DNA of 64,000 nt, taken from contig CM043966.1 of NCBI GenBank assembly GCA_014529385.2, forward strand, positions 43,097,037 to 43,161,036, written 5' to 3'. Position numbers and translations under genes: made by a program. The stretch is from Adiantum capillus-veneris. Lineage: Eukaryota > Streptophyta > Polypodiopsida > Polypodiales > Pteridaceae. Every line of letters begins with the position of its first letter. The first letter of the stretch is position 1. This document shows positions 33,900 through 46,372 of the stretch, one piece after another. The notes under the pieces were generated by a model. It worked only from the letters and a program-made list of their open reading frames with translations, was not told the DNA's origin and made no database searches.

Positions 33900-34770
33900 A
33901 GGTCATGGTGGCCAATAATGGAATCATTATAGTTAGTCTATACAAAGTTGATGAAGCATTATCTAGGCTTCATCCTACACCTGTAAGTTATATAAAATGT
34001 GTAAATTGCTCTGAGGCTAGGCTCTTTGTAAGATCATCTGCGGGGTTGTCTTCAGTGTGGACTTTCACAAGCTCTATGCGCTTGCCAGCCAATGCATCTC
34101 GTATGACATGGTATCTAACCTCTATGTGTTTTGATTTTGAGTGAAACACCGGATTCTTTGCCAAAGCAATGGCACTCTAACTATCACAATGCAGTATTGG
34201 AACCTTGTGAATATCCAAAACTCCCACTAGACGAGCTGACCATATGGCTTCCTTGCTTGCATCAGATGCAGCAACATATTCTGTCTTAGTGGTAGATGAA
34301 GACGTGCAGTCTTGGAGACATGCTCTCCAAGAGATAGATGCTCTTGCAAACATGGACACATAGCCAGATGTGGATCTTCTACAATCCATGCAATCCCCAT
34401 AATCCGCATTCGTGTAACCTACAATAGATGCATCACTGTTTTTCAAGCGTAAACACTTTCTAGCTGTACCCTTCAAGTATTTGAGGATTTTCTTCACTGC
34501 TTCCCAATGCTTCTTGCTAGGGTTTTCCATGTTCCTACTAACCACTCCCACTGCATGTGCAATGTTTGGTCTTGTGGCTACCATAGCATGCATCAAACTG
34601 CCAACTATTGAAGAATACGGCACTTTCACCATTTCCTCTTTCTCAGCCACTGTCTTGGGAGAATCTTCCTTCCTAAGTTTGGAGTATGCTTGCATTGGGG
34701 TACTCAGTGACTTCCCCCCCTGCATACTAAATTGTGCAAGACTTTGTGGATGACTCCCTTTTGTTGCTTG
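33900..34770 (-). pseudogene. C5 RT thumb and RNase H
   Basis: A 182-codon frame (34177-34725) carries LSTPMQAYSKL, VGSLMHAMVATRPNIAHAVGVVSR and RNase H motifs GYTNADYGDC, RRSTSGYVSMF and SSSTTKTEYVAASDASKEAIW, ending at HCDS-stop. After the stop KHIEVRYHVIRDAL-like and NPADDLTK-like text continues to about 33990. Catalytic Asp and Glu of RNase H are mostly kept. Directly upstream the RT reads KARLVAKGFKQQKG joined to VIHKVLHNLV, skipping the palm with YVDD. Confidence 0.85.
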
Positions 34771-35545
34771 AATCCCTTAGCAACCAATCTAGCCTTGTAC
34801 TTGGACTTAGAACCATCAGATATAACCTTCCTCTTGTAAACCCATTTATAAGGTAAGGCCTACCAATTCAACCAAGTCCCATGTCTCATTATTCACAATC
34901 AAGTTGTACTTGGATTGCATGGCCTGCTCCCACTTAACCTTGTCATTCAGTTGCATGGCTTCTTGATAACAAGATGGCCCACCGCAATCAGCCATCATGA
35001 CATAGTCCAACCCTAGTTGAAACCGCTCTCGTGGATGTGAGGCTCTAGTAGATCATCTCAAGCTGACTATTGCTCTTTGGCCTACCAATTGGAGTGATGC
35101 TAGTGGAAGGTACATCACTAGACTTTTGAGTTGTCACAAATTCTGAGGCAATGTCCTTGAATGTGACCTTTCTGTATTCAACCTCTTTAATAGGTTTCTA
35201 TGCATCTTCAATTCCCTGAAGATCACATGTAAACTACAAATTACTTTGCGTGATTCTGAGTGCCAAAGACGATAGCCCATCTCTCCATCTACACTATAAC
35301 CAAGGAAAATGCACTTGTGTGACTTTGGGTCTAGCTTTTTTTGAAGCTCTTTGGGCACAAATGCATATTCCTCATATCCAAAGACACGTAAGTGATCATA
35401 ATGTGGATTCTTGTTGAGCCACAACTCCTATGGAATCTTGTAATCCAATGGTGTGCTAGGTGACCTATTGATAATGTGTACCACTGTGACTACTGCTTTT
35501 GCCCAAAAATTTCGAATCAAATTTTCCATAGTAAGCATGGTGTGA
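34771..35545 (-). pseudogene. C5 integrase C-terminus and RT start
   Basis: The 96-codon frame at 35134-35424 reads HLRVFGYEEYAFVPKEL and DPKSHKCIFLGYS, then GEMGYRLWHSESRKV, the conserved copia region after the integrase core. Further left, broken frames give CYQEAMQ-like and WVYKRK-like RT start motifs (34800-35000). Confidence 0.85.
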
Positions 35546-35546
35546 C

Positions 35547-35858
35547 TCAATCCTGCATCATTCGATTCATCCTTTTTGCAATTCCATTTTGATTAGGTGT
35601 GTAAAGTGCAGTAAGCTGCCTCTTAACACCTCTCTTACTATAGAAATTCTCAAACTCCTTGGAGACATATTCTCCACCATTGTCAATTCTCAAGCATTTG
35701 ATCTTCTTGCCAAACTTATTCTCTACCAATGCTAAGAATTTTTGGAAAGTAGAGAAGACCCGATCCTTATGTCTTAAAGGATAAGCCCACACCTTTCTAG
35801 TGGAATTGTCTATAAAAGTCACAAAATAGCTAGCTCCCCCTAGAGACTTGGTCGACAT
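35547..35858 (-). pseudogene. C5 integrase core
   Basis: A 103-codon frame with GGASYFVTFIDNSTRKVW, LRIDNGGEYVSKEFENF (second catalytic Asp) and NQNGIAKRMNR, where the catalytic Glu of the usual (V/I)AERMN is replaced by Lys. The first Asp motif lies just upstream beyond a stop. Confidence 0.85.
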
Positions 35859-35894
35859 AGGACCGCAAACATCACTATGGAGAAGTTCTAGTGG

Positions 35895-36194
35895 CTACAG
35901 ATGCTTCCTATTTAGTGGCAAGCGTGAAGCCATTGAAATCATATTGGCATGGCCTGAGGTCCTCCTAGTTTCCTTACCATAGATGCAATGCTCACACATA
36001 GAAAATTTGAAATAACTTAACATAGGCAGGTACCCAAAATGAGCTGGTGTTTTCATTCCCTTTTGGCTCATATGGCCTAGCCGACTATGCCACAACTCAG
36101 TAGACGGCAGCTCGGCTACGGATATACAATCCTCTTGTACACACAAAACAAACATAGAGTAAAGCGTTCCATGTTTTTGACCTCTGAGAATCAC
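35895..36194 (-). pseudogene. C5 GAG-pre-integrase zinc region
   Basis: Contains LWHSRLGHMSQKGMK and MCEHCIYGKETRR, the HHCC-type zinc-binding module before the integrase core. Confidence 0.85.
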
Positions 36195-36228
36195 AAGATT
36201 TCCCTTGCCAATTGACCATGAACCATTC

Positions 36229-37410
36229 CTAAAAGGTTATTGTGTAACCCAAATTGTCAAGCTGACCAGTAGATATCAAACTTTTTGCTAACTTGGGAAC
36301 ATGTCTGACATTTTTTACTATGAATTCCGTGCCATTTTGCATGACTAGCTTGATGTCTCCAGCACCATGTATCTCAATCTCATAGGCATCATCGAGCTTG
36401 ACTTTTCCATTAGTATGTGCATACGTAGAGAACCATTCTCTATGAGGGGTTACATGGAAATTGGCTCCGAAATCTATGACCCAATTCCGATCAAAACTAG
36501 CATCGCGTGCAGTAAGAGCATCTTGATTAAGATTTGTTGTAAATATGAGAACATATGAGGAACTATGGACCTCAGGCACAACTACAATTTTAGTACACTC
36601 TATCACGTTGATCTCCTCAATTTTAGCTTTGCCCTTGCTGTAATTGTCAGACTTCTTGTTATCTCGAGACTTTTTCTTTTCTCTCTGCCATATGCGACAA
36701 TCTTTCTTTACATGTCCTTTGTTATGGAAATGGTAGCACTCGACATTGCACAAAGAACCTCTAGATTTTCTTCGGAGAATTCCTACGATCCTTACTTTTG
36801 GCACGTTGTGAGTGTGACCTCGTTGACCTTTGCTACTAGCAACATATGCATCATGTTGCTTTGCAAGCTCCTTTGACTTCCTGCATATCTCTTCACTGAG
36901 TAAACTAGAAACCACCACGTTGTAGGCTAAGTTGACCTCAGGTGTAAAGTTGCTAATCATTGTGCAAAAGATATCCCACAAAGAGGGTAGAGAGAAGATG
37001 GAACGCACTTCATTGTCAAATTCTAGTCCCTAGGATGTCAATTAGCTGAAAAGCACATTAAAAGCATTCAAGTGCTCGAAAAAAAAATTCACCTTCTTTC
37101 ATACGAAGCTTGAAAAGCTTCTTCATCAAGTACACTTTGTTACTTGCACTTTTGTTCTCATACGTGTTACACAACATCTCCCACAAGGATTTGGGAGTGA
37201 ATTTATCGACTATGGTAAAGTAGACCTTGCTTTTGTATCCAACATTTTCCATTGCACTTCCATATAGACATCTTCCTCTGCACGCTCAAAGGTTGGTTCT
37301 AAGTGACCTTTTTGAATTAGCATATCTTGGATTTCTTGTTTCCCTATAGAGAAATTGTCCCATCAAATTTTTTGATGCAGTAAATATCCTTGTTATCATA
37401 AGATGCCATG
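36229..37410 (-). pseudogene. gag: C5 Gag and protease
   Basis: Frames 36229-37008 and 37058-37252 plus a start near 37410 (ASYDNKDIY, KKFDG) rebuild a copia Gag order. MKKLFKLRMKEG lies in the UBN2 part, the knuckle is CYHFHNKGHVKKDC (second Cys replaced by Phe), and the protease reads NWVIDFGANFHVTPHREWFSTY, with DSG changed to DFG. It ends GQLDNLGYTITF. The damaged knuckle and active site show it is dead. Confidence 0.88.
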
Positions 37411-38000
37411 TTTGCAAGACTTGAGCACTTTGATTAGAATGCCAAAACTTATGGCGAGAAAACCTGGCAAGATTTTGACAAAGTCTCCTTCGTAACGAGG
37501 ATAAACTCTCAAGCCAAAACAGTTCTCAAAGATGCATGAAACGCATAAAAAGACTCATAGAAATTTTTTGGTAGAGTCTACTTTGTCCGGGGAGTGAAAA
37601 CTGAATCCACGTGACTCAGAAAACGCATAAAAACTAGCTCAAAAGAGTTAATCTAGGCATAGAATGTCACCTCTCATTGCCAAATGACAGCCATACTCAG
37701 CTTCAAGAAAAAATATCCAGTCAGATACATAGCCTATAGCAAGGAAGTATAGGTAATGTGGCAGCTTGGGAAAAAAAGTATGAGCAAAGTCGAGCAGTGA
37801 GCATTGCAACCCAAAGATGTCGGGGATATGTGTTCGAAACGTGAGCCGGGCGGGCGATGGGCCTCTGGCTATGGGAGGTGTCAAGAGAGAGAACAACAAA
37901 AACAGATACATATGGATTTGGCAATCACCGTAGTCTTCAATTAATTGATTAATACTTTGAGTACAACTTAATACTTAGCCAAGGTGAGCTGTTAACAGCA

Positions 38001-39463
<1,463 letters not shown>

Positions 39464-40293
39464 CATGGTGATGAGTCCATGTGCTTGGATGTGTGTGTGC
39501 GTGGTGCGAATACGGTGCGGTGTGTGTGTGCGAGGGAGAAGGAGAGAGTAGGCCGTGTGTGAGTGGATCAAGACTCTAATGAGGAGCTCCTTATTGTTGT
39601 ATATATGTACAACCAATAAGGTGAGTAGTGAATGGACTCCCATAACACGGACAGTTGGGCAAGGCACAGACGCCTATACCACAACAATCTTCCACTTAAA
39701 GGCGAATGTGCCGATAAGTAGGCTCTACTAGCTAAACTACTAGTATGTACAAGAAAAACAGGTGAGAGACTCTCTCTCAACCTACGTCCACTCGCTCGCT
39801 CAGTCAATCTACATGCAGCCGTACGGCTCTAGTAGTAGACGAGCGTGCATACCCACACTAGAGACTACATGTAAATCCCATAGACTATTGTGTATGGTGT
39901 GTAAAACTGCACTATGCATCATGCTAGCATCAGTCATCAGATGACTGACAATCCCTGCTACAAATGCTTCCACTGTAGCTGCTAGGTCGGGCTTGATACT
40001 AGTAGGTCGTACATGAGATGCCCAAACGTTGATGAGATCTACCCAAACCTAGTTGTACTCGCCTCCCCTGCGCTATCTGCAATCACTGCATCATTAGTAC
40101 TACTCATTGCGTATGGATGTGTCAACACCAACACTGGGATGGCTATGTCCCTCTCACTCATAGGCGGAACTGTGTGTCCTGGCACCAACTCATCTGCCTC
40201 TAACATGATAATATTAAAGAACTCCATGTATGTCATCTCTGCTTGTGGCCCTACGGAGCAGATCCGCTCTACCTCTACTTGCACAGACTCTAA

Positions 40294-40491
40294 TTACAAC
40301 ACCTGTTGTGTCTCAATAGAGCACCACCAATCTACCTCTATCTCTACAGAGTCTACTGGCACATCCTGCACACCTAAATGCTTTGTCTCGTGAGCATGGT
40401 GGAGCTCACCCATGAAGGAGATATATCTAGTCTCTTGCTCAAAGCATGCCATCAACAAAATTGAGACTATGTAGTCTTGAACCTTAGACAC
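40294..40491 (-). pseudogene. Unassigned frame shared by C2 and C2'
   Basis: 65 codons containing LLMACFEQETRYISFMGELHHAHE and VDSVEIEVDW. The C2 counterpart near 19930-20080 reads LLLACFEQETRRVFF and LHHAHEIEHL. It lies between protease and the RT remnant, where integrase would be. It is not recognisable as integrase. Confidence 0.45.
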
Positions 40492-40553
40492 ATGCTAGGA
40501 TATAGCAAGCCGTTGTTGGCTCCTCTAGCAATCACTAATGAACCGTAATGCAT

Positions 40554-41111
40554 CTAGAAATACTGTTGTCTAAGTAGTGTTTGACAACCAAAACATCCTA
40601 ATTGTCTCACTAAGATCAAGCTCTGTCTCATCTGAGGAACACAGCGTACATGTCGCAGTGTGTATGGTGCACCACAAGGCAATGACAAGCAAATATCTCC
40701 TGCACCCTCTATGTCAAATGCCAAACCATCAGCCAAGTGTACACAACCAAAGTGCCCACTAGAGAAGGTGCTAAACCAGTCACGATGTGGTGTGACGTGG
40801 AAAATTGCATCCTCGTATAACAACCAATGGGGAGAAGTGTCACTACTCAAAGACATGTAATCAGGAGGAACGGTAAAGGAAAATGTGACATCATCATCAC
40901 TGGTATATGAAGCTATCACTCTAGCATGTGTCAAAACCTCATCTACACCATGCATAGATCTCCGATGTTGTCTCATACGTATGAAACAACAGCACATAAT
41001 GTGCCCTGTGTGACCATAATGCCAACGTCGCATGTATTGGCAACTACGAGACTGTAGTCTCTCACGAGTCATCACTGTAGACTCTAAACTATCACATATG
41101 TCTGCAAGCAT
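40554..41111 (-). pseudogene. C2' zinc-knuckle and protease remnant
   Basis: An open frame of 185 codons. A knuckle-like WHYGHTGHIMCCC is near residue 30. The protease reads HWLLYEDAIFHVTPHRDWFSTF, with DSG lost to YED, then LADGLAFDIEGAGDI and TLRHVRCVPQMRQSLILVRQL. It is open throughout although the catalytic motif is gone. Confidence 0.78.
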
Positions 41112-41682
41112 AAGTGAATATCAATAAACCATGGCAAGAAAACCTAGGAGAAACTAGCAGAGTCTCCCCTATAAACTGAGCAAAACCTCAAGTACGATAT
41201 CTACCATAAACGATGCCAAACTGGCAACAAAATGGGAGATAACTCAACCACTACACAAACATGAAACCCATGATCAAATGCATAGAAATCAATGCTGACA
41301 TATGCATAAAATCAACTCCACTATTTGCAAACTACAAGCATACAATCTGGGACAAACAACTCAACTGAGCATAAAGCGCATAACCATATATGCAAGTAGT
41401 GAGCAAGCTAGCTCAAAATTCATTCCACAAGAGAAACTGCTTGCAAAAAACTGCAAAAAGATATGTGAAACCTATGGACTGAGTGCGTGTGTGCAGATGC
41501 GGTAGAGTGTGTGCATGCGGGAAGGGGAGAAGGAGAGAGTAGGCTATGTGTGGGTGGAGCAAGACATTAATGAGGAGCTCCTTATTGTTGTATATATGTA
41601 CAACCAATAAGGTGAGTAGTGGGCGAGTTCCTATAACCTAGGTGACTAGGCAAGGCACAAATGCATGTACCCCAACACATGG

Positions 41683-41830
41683 CCTTTACATGGCAATGAC
41701 AACCTTGTAGTCTTGTAGATGCTCTCGCGACCCTCAAAGTGGGTTACACATTGCATTGAGATGATGGGTGTAGGGTGAATCCACTGGATTGCTTCACGGT
41801 TGTACATACATACGCCACTAAGGCCATGTT
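41683..41830. other. Short flank between C2' and G1
   Basis: About 150 bp with no recognised feature; contains the right CATGG target copy of C2'. Confidence 0.5.
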
Positions 41831-42490
41831 TGTAACTCTTAATGCACTAGTAACTTGTGTGTAAGTGGAAATTGATAACATAGTGAGCATTTGACTAAGA
41901 ACAAGTTCCTAATGAGCATAGAGAGAGTTCTTAATTTGAGAAAGCAACATAGAAATTTACACCTAGCTAATTTGGCATTGACAGTAGTTGAAAAGAGAGA
42001 GAAATAGAACAATTGACAACATTTGAGGACCGGATTTATATGGAGCCGGGGTCCCCCCTCCATAAAGGCTTTGTATTATAGCTTCTCCCATCAAAGGAGA
42101 CTTTTGTACAATACAATTCTTGTGTTACTTGACAAAACTTGTTGGTGCAATAAAGATGGAAGCTTCATGCACCAAATTATGCTTAAAAAACACACCTAAT
42201 GTCCCTAGCCTTAGTGTCCCAAGACCTCACACACCTTCAAAAATGGTGAGAGCTAGCAATGAATGAGGATGATTGAGAGGAAGAAGATGTATCTTACAAG
42301 AAAGAAGTATTCTCCTCACATAATCACTCTAATACCATAGCTTAGCTTAGTATTAGCATGGTAGATGAGATGAGCTTGCCATTGAAGCTTAGCTCTTGGT
42401 TGGATTTGCATTCCATAGCCAAGAGTTGTTGGTGTAGGCCTCTACTTCTCAATGCTTGGAGAAGGAGATGGAGTTATTCTTGCACACATG

Positions 42491-42528
<38 letters not shown>

Positions 42529-43004
42529 CATTCTGTTAGACAAAAATGCAGCCCTCTCTCTTTTCTTGGTCGACTCCTCTTGCTAATTACTCATGATGGC
42601 CTTCCATTAGCTTTTGTAAAGCTTAGCCAATCACAAAGTAGAAGCATAACTGATAGCCTTGTGACATGTGTCCCCCTTTCCCCTTTTGTGAGAGCTTTAG
42701 GTAATTAAATAATTCATTTAAACTCTCATTGGACCTTTTAGTCTTCTGGCCAATAGGAATGAGGCAAGCCATTGGGATGTTGGATGCTCATTGGACCCCT
42801 TGGTAGACTATCCAATAGTCTTCTAGGGAGATTAATTTATATTGGTTCTTTTATCAAATTTTCAAATTGATTAGACTAATTTTACTCTAGCCTAATTCTC
42901 ATTGGTCCACCTCTATGGCCATCTAATAGGTTTTGAGGGTAAATTGGGGGCAACTAGCCTAGGAGCCTGCCATGTGTCCATTCTTCCCTTTGGGAAGAGC
43001 TTGG

Positions 43005-43006
<2 letters not shown>

Positions 43007-43097
<91 letters not shown>
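43007..43097. repeat. (GT)n microsatellite
   Basis: 91 bases of GT, extending imperfectly to about 43128. The Cys-Val and Thr-His reading frames over it are spurious. Confidence 0.97.
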
Positions 43098-43098
<1 letters not shown>

Positions 43099-43224
43099 AC
43101 GCGTGTGTGTGTTTGTTTGTGTGTGTGTTTCTCTCTCATCCCCTACCATTAGGGCCCACCCCCTCCTTCCTAGGGATGTGGGAAGACTTTTTAGTCTTCC
43201 CATGACCATCCAATTTTCCCCTAC

Positions 43225-43564
43225 TTTGACCATTGGACAATTGAATTAAATATCCCTATTTTCCCTCCTTTAGATCCCTGCACAAACCGGTTTGGCAGCC
43301 TTACCAATATTCTAGATTTTACTCCCTTGGTACTTCTTCATATTAAATGATCAGTTTAACATGAGAAAATCATTTGGGATAATTAGATATTAGTTTTGAC
43401 CATTGGACAATTGAATTAAATATCCCTATTTTCCCTCCTTTAGATCCCTGCACAAACCAGTTTGGCAGCCTTACAAATATTCTAGATTTTACTCCCCTGG
43501 TACTTCTTCATATTAAATGATCAGTTTAACATGAGAAAATCATTTGGGATAATTAGATATTAGT
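43225..43564. repeat. 170-bp tandem duplication in G1 LTR
   Basis: TTTGACCATTGGACAATTG begins both copies, at 43225 and 43395, with only a few differences. G2 does not show it, so it arose in this copy. Confidence 0.92.
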
Positions 43565-43574
43565 TTTGATGACA

Positions 43575-43588
43575 TTGCCTCTCTCTTG
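43575..43588 (-). other. G1 polypurine tract
   Basis: The reverse strand reads CAAGAGAGAGGCAA immediately before the 3' LTR. Confidence 0.75.
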
Positions 43589-43922
43589 AAATCATAGTTG
43601 TCCTCGACTATGAGGTAGAGAAGATAAAGCCTAGTCATTAGTCTGTTTGCTAGCAGGTAGAGGATCCCTATTTTACCCTATGACACCGTTCCAGAATGGA
43701 TGACTGGTCCATTTGGTGCTTGAGAGCCTTAGCTGCTGCAAGCATGTCAACACATTAGTCCGTATCAATCTTCCATAGTAGAGTGACAAAATCTACTTGG
43801 TGTTCGGGAGACATCGTCTCCACAAACATGATCCTAAGCATGCATACTTATTAACATGTGTGCACAATAAAGAAAAGAGAGTCTTATAGAAACTTTGTTC
43901 ATTTATACGTATTTACATTTGC
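43589..43922 (-). other. G1 3' non-coding region
   Basis: Between the end of Pol and the PPT; no ORF or motif recognised. Confidence 0.5.
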
Positions 43923-44546
43923 TTACTCTAGGGAATCCTTATAAGCGTTGACAAGATTTAGGTTATCCTTTAATTGTATGCCTTGCATCCATCTAGCATC
44001 TTCAAAAGGATAATTTTCAAACTTGATAAGATATCGTCGGATAGTCTTACCACCTCGTAAAACCTTGTCTTCGTGTCGGAGAATGGAATCGAGCTGCAGC
44101 ACCTCTTCTTGGTCCTCGATCTCCAGTGGGTCTTCAAAGGTTGCTTCTTGAGGTGGCTCTCCTTTGTAAGGCTTTAGTAGGCTCACATGGAAGGCATTGT
44201 GTATGAGCCAATGGTTGGGAAACTTGAGTTGATAGGTCATCTCATTGATTGGCCTAAGAATCTGAAAGGGGCCATAGTACCTTTTTGCTAACTTAGCATA
44301 GTACTTTTGGTGTCTCGTAGGATTCTTGCCTGTCATGTGCCTTAATCGAGCCTTGGGAAACTTAAGCAAGACCCAATCATTTTGTTTAAAGGCTAGGGCT
44401 CTTTTGTGCTTATGAGCAGCAGCCTTTTGCCTTTGCTGAGAGATGGATATAGCATCCTTAATCTTTTGAAAAGATTCTTGCAGGTCTCGGCTATATTCAT
44501 CTACAACGAAGATCTTCCCATGTACCTTGAGTAGCAGGGGCCTATT
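43923..44546 (-). pseudogene. G1 integrase C-terminus with chromodomain-like end
   Basis: The 148-codon frame (43923-44369) reads RYYGPFQILRPINEMTYQL, then HNAFHVSLLKPYKG, the GPY/F-type integrase C-terminus. It goes on to VLQLDSILRHEDKVLRGGK and RRYLIKFENYPFEDARW, the chromodomain pattern (ILxxR...YLVKWxGYxxxxxTWE). Upstream frames at 44370-44546 give SISQQRQKAAAHKHKRA and FKQNDWVLLK. Chromodomains are known to steer integration toward marked chromatin. One aromatic-cage Trp (usually KW) is Phe here. Confidence 0.88.
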
Positions 44547-44879
44547 TTATCTTCCCTCTATAACCTCAAAGGGTCCTTTTCTCGTGGAAGTATGTACAGT
44601 GTTATTGTAAGCATACTCCACTAAAGGTAAGTACTTCTCCCAATGGGACTTTTGATCTACTTCCGTGACATAAGCTAATAGATCAAGAATTGTTAGGTTA
44701 GCTATTTCACTTTGGCCATCCATTTGCAGGTGATAGGCCGAAGAGAAATTTAGCCTTGTACCTGAATTCTCAAAGAGACCCTTCCAGAAATTACTGGTCA
44801 CTCTAGGATCACTATCTGACACTATGGACATTGGCAAGCCGTGGTACTTGAAGATTTGTGATAGAAAGAGGGTTGCCAT
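44547..44879 (-). pseudogene. G1 integrase core, second half
   Basis: 110 codons with HGLPMSIVSDSDPRVTSNFW (second catalytic Asp), then AYHLQMDGQSEIANLT (catalytic Glu; usual PQTDGQSE) and YAYNNTVHTSTRKGPFEV. Both acidic residues are kept. Confidence 0.9.
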
Positions 44880-44953
44880 TTCATGGGCCTTGATAGTCTT
44901 TTGAGAGGTATAAAATGTGCTTGTTTGCTAAACCTATCTACTATCGTCTATAT

Positions 44954-45442
44954 TCATGTATTCCCATGGATAGACTTGGGCAATCCAAAGATAAAATCCA
45001 TGGATATGCTCTCCCACAATGAATTAGGGATTGGCAAAGGTTGAAGCAATCCAGGTTGCTTCCCTCTATCAAACTTCGTCTTTTGGCATACCACACATTT
45101 TGAAACATACTCTTGTATGTTTGCTTTCATGGCAGGCCAATAGAAGTATCTTTCTATCCCTTTTAGGGTAGACTGAATACCTCTATGCCCCGCATAAGGA
45201 GGAGCATGAGATTCATACATTACTTTCTCACATAGTGAGTTAGTAACGCATAGTCTATTGCCATAGAGAAGGTAACCATCTTGTAGGGTAAATGGTTCTT
45301 CCTTCTTCCCTAGTGCAAGGGCTAAAATCAAATCTTTGAAATTGGGATCCATAGCATACTCATCTATCATAGAAGATAGATCATTGTGAGTTGCTATGGA
45401 TACCGCATTCACTCTCGGTCGTCTTGAGAGTGCATTGGTCAC
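44954..45442 (-). pseudogene. G1 integrase zinc domain and core start
   Basis: 162 codons: ALSRRP (end of RNase H), then the zinc-binding H-H-C-C module ESHAPPYAGHRG and YVSKCVVCQKTK, then WESISMDFIFGLPKS carrying the first catalytic Asp. Confidence 0.9.
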
Positions 45443-45817
45443 TTGATTATGCTTGCCAGCAATGTGAGCAAGATTTAAATGAAATTACAAAAGGAAATTT
45501 GTCCACCTCATTTGTTTGTCGGAGACCTTGGTCTGTGTCATGAAGTACTTAAGGCTTTGGTGATCCGTTCACAGAATGAAAGGAGTCCCCAATAAATAGT
45601 GCTTCCACGAGTCTAGAGCATGTAGAGCTACTAATAGTTCCTTCTCATATATCCCTAGAGTTTTCTCAACTGGGTCAAGCCTTCGACTTTCGTAGGCTAT
45701 GGCGTGCCCTTCTTGTAGCAAAACAGCTCCAAGGCAATCACCACATGCATCGCATTGGACCTCAAATGGATTTTGAGAGATCCGGTAGTGTAAGCAAATG
45801 TTGAGAGATAAGACTTT
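45443..45817 (-). pseudogene. G1 RNase H
   Basis: Reads FEVQCDACGDCLGAVLLQ, IAYESRRLDPVEKTLGIYEKELLAL-type motifs and DSWKHYLLGTPF (45569-45800), then TDHQSLKYF and HIAGKHNQVTNALSR after a stop. Its N-terminal edge is cut by C3 at 45817; the other side continues at 55283 with the frame differing by one base. Confidence 0.88.
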
Positions 45818-46043
45818 TGTTACCATATACATGTGGTAGTGATGTGTGTGAACACACTAGGACCGCCGGGGTATTTTTTCCCTCTTTAGGAGGTTTTTCC
45901 CCCGTGCATTGTATATACGCCCATCACTCTAGGGCTATCTATCTTTCCATTGCACACTAAGTAACACACTCTCTATTGTGTGCCTTGAGCTTCCTTCATC
46001 TTCTCCAAGCTGTGTGTGTTTCTCTGCGACCCTAATTCCAACA
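45818..46043 (+). repeat. C3 5' LTR
   Basis: 226 bp with a TATA-like CATTGTATATACGCC at 45907-45921. Confidence 0.93.
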
Positions 46044-46045
46044 AT

Positions 46046-46057
46046 TGGTATCAGAGC
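46046..46057 (+). other. C3 primer-binding site, tRNA-iMet type
   Basis: TGGTATCAGAGC two bases after the 5' LTR. Confidence 0.95.
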
Positions 46058-46372
46058 AGGTCACGTCCTCCCGGGCTTAGTCGTCAGCTGCTCCAGCACA
46101 CGCCTGCTCACTTTCTCCGATTTCAGTGAGCTTTGGCAAGCGTTCGCAGGTCTGCTCAGAATTTTGATTTGGGCTCATTTCGACCTCCATTTCCACTACA
46201 GGCTACTTACTGCACATGCTATTTTGTCATTTTGTGCAGAATTTTTGTAACTGCCATTTTCTGCATAACAGGTGCCTTATAGTATTCTACGGTTTGTGCT
46301 ATATAGCGCAGGTTGGTCCCGCTCCGTTCCTCCTATTTTCGAGCAGTTTTCACATCAGGTGCAACATTTACC

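Larger units (their letters stand above)
33682..38000 (-). mobile_element. C5: degraded copia element
   Basis: Left boundary: an LTR-like segment 33682-33886 (TGTTGGTGCGGAG to CCCCAACA) followed by a reverse-strand PPT (CCAAGTGGGAGG). Pol and gag pieces run from 33890 to about 37410 in normal copia order. A leader-like region follows to about 38000, but no PBS or right LTR was found, so the 5' end is lost or beyond recognition. RT palm is deleted. The right boundary given is approximate. Confidence 0.75.
39469..41677 (-). mobile_element. C2': second copy of the C2 deletion-derivative copia family
   Basis: 2.2 kb with LTRs 39469-39686 (TGATGAGTCC to ACAACA) and 41480-41677 (TGAGTGCG to CCCAACA). 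It is flanked by an exact 5-bp duplication CATGG (39464-39468, 41678-41682), so it moved as a unit. Order matches C2: PPT, RT/RH connection (GHLMYDLLVSS at about 39990), an unassigned frame, protease, knuckle, ~370 bp of leader. The leader joins the 5' LTR directly, without a PBS, where C2 has 3 kb more. The missing PBS means this copy could not start a new reverse-transcription cycle. Confidence 0.9.
41831..43574 (-). repeat. G1 3' LTR
   Basis: 1.74 kb from TGTAACTCTTAATGCAC to TTTTGATGACA. Its first ~900 bases match 60887-61874 and its whole order matches G2. It holds (GT) tracts at 42493-42526 and 43007-43097 and an internal ~170-bp tandem duplication. Confidence 0.85.

Noticed and set aside
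42902-43249. Cys-Val and Thr-His open frames over GT tracts (also 61408-61638)
   Set aside because: Same reason: translation of a microsatellite.
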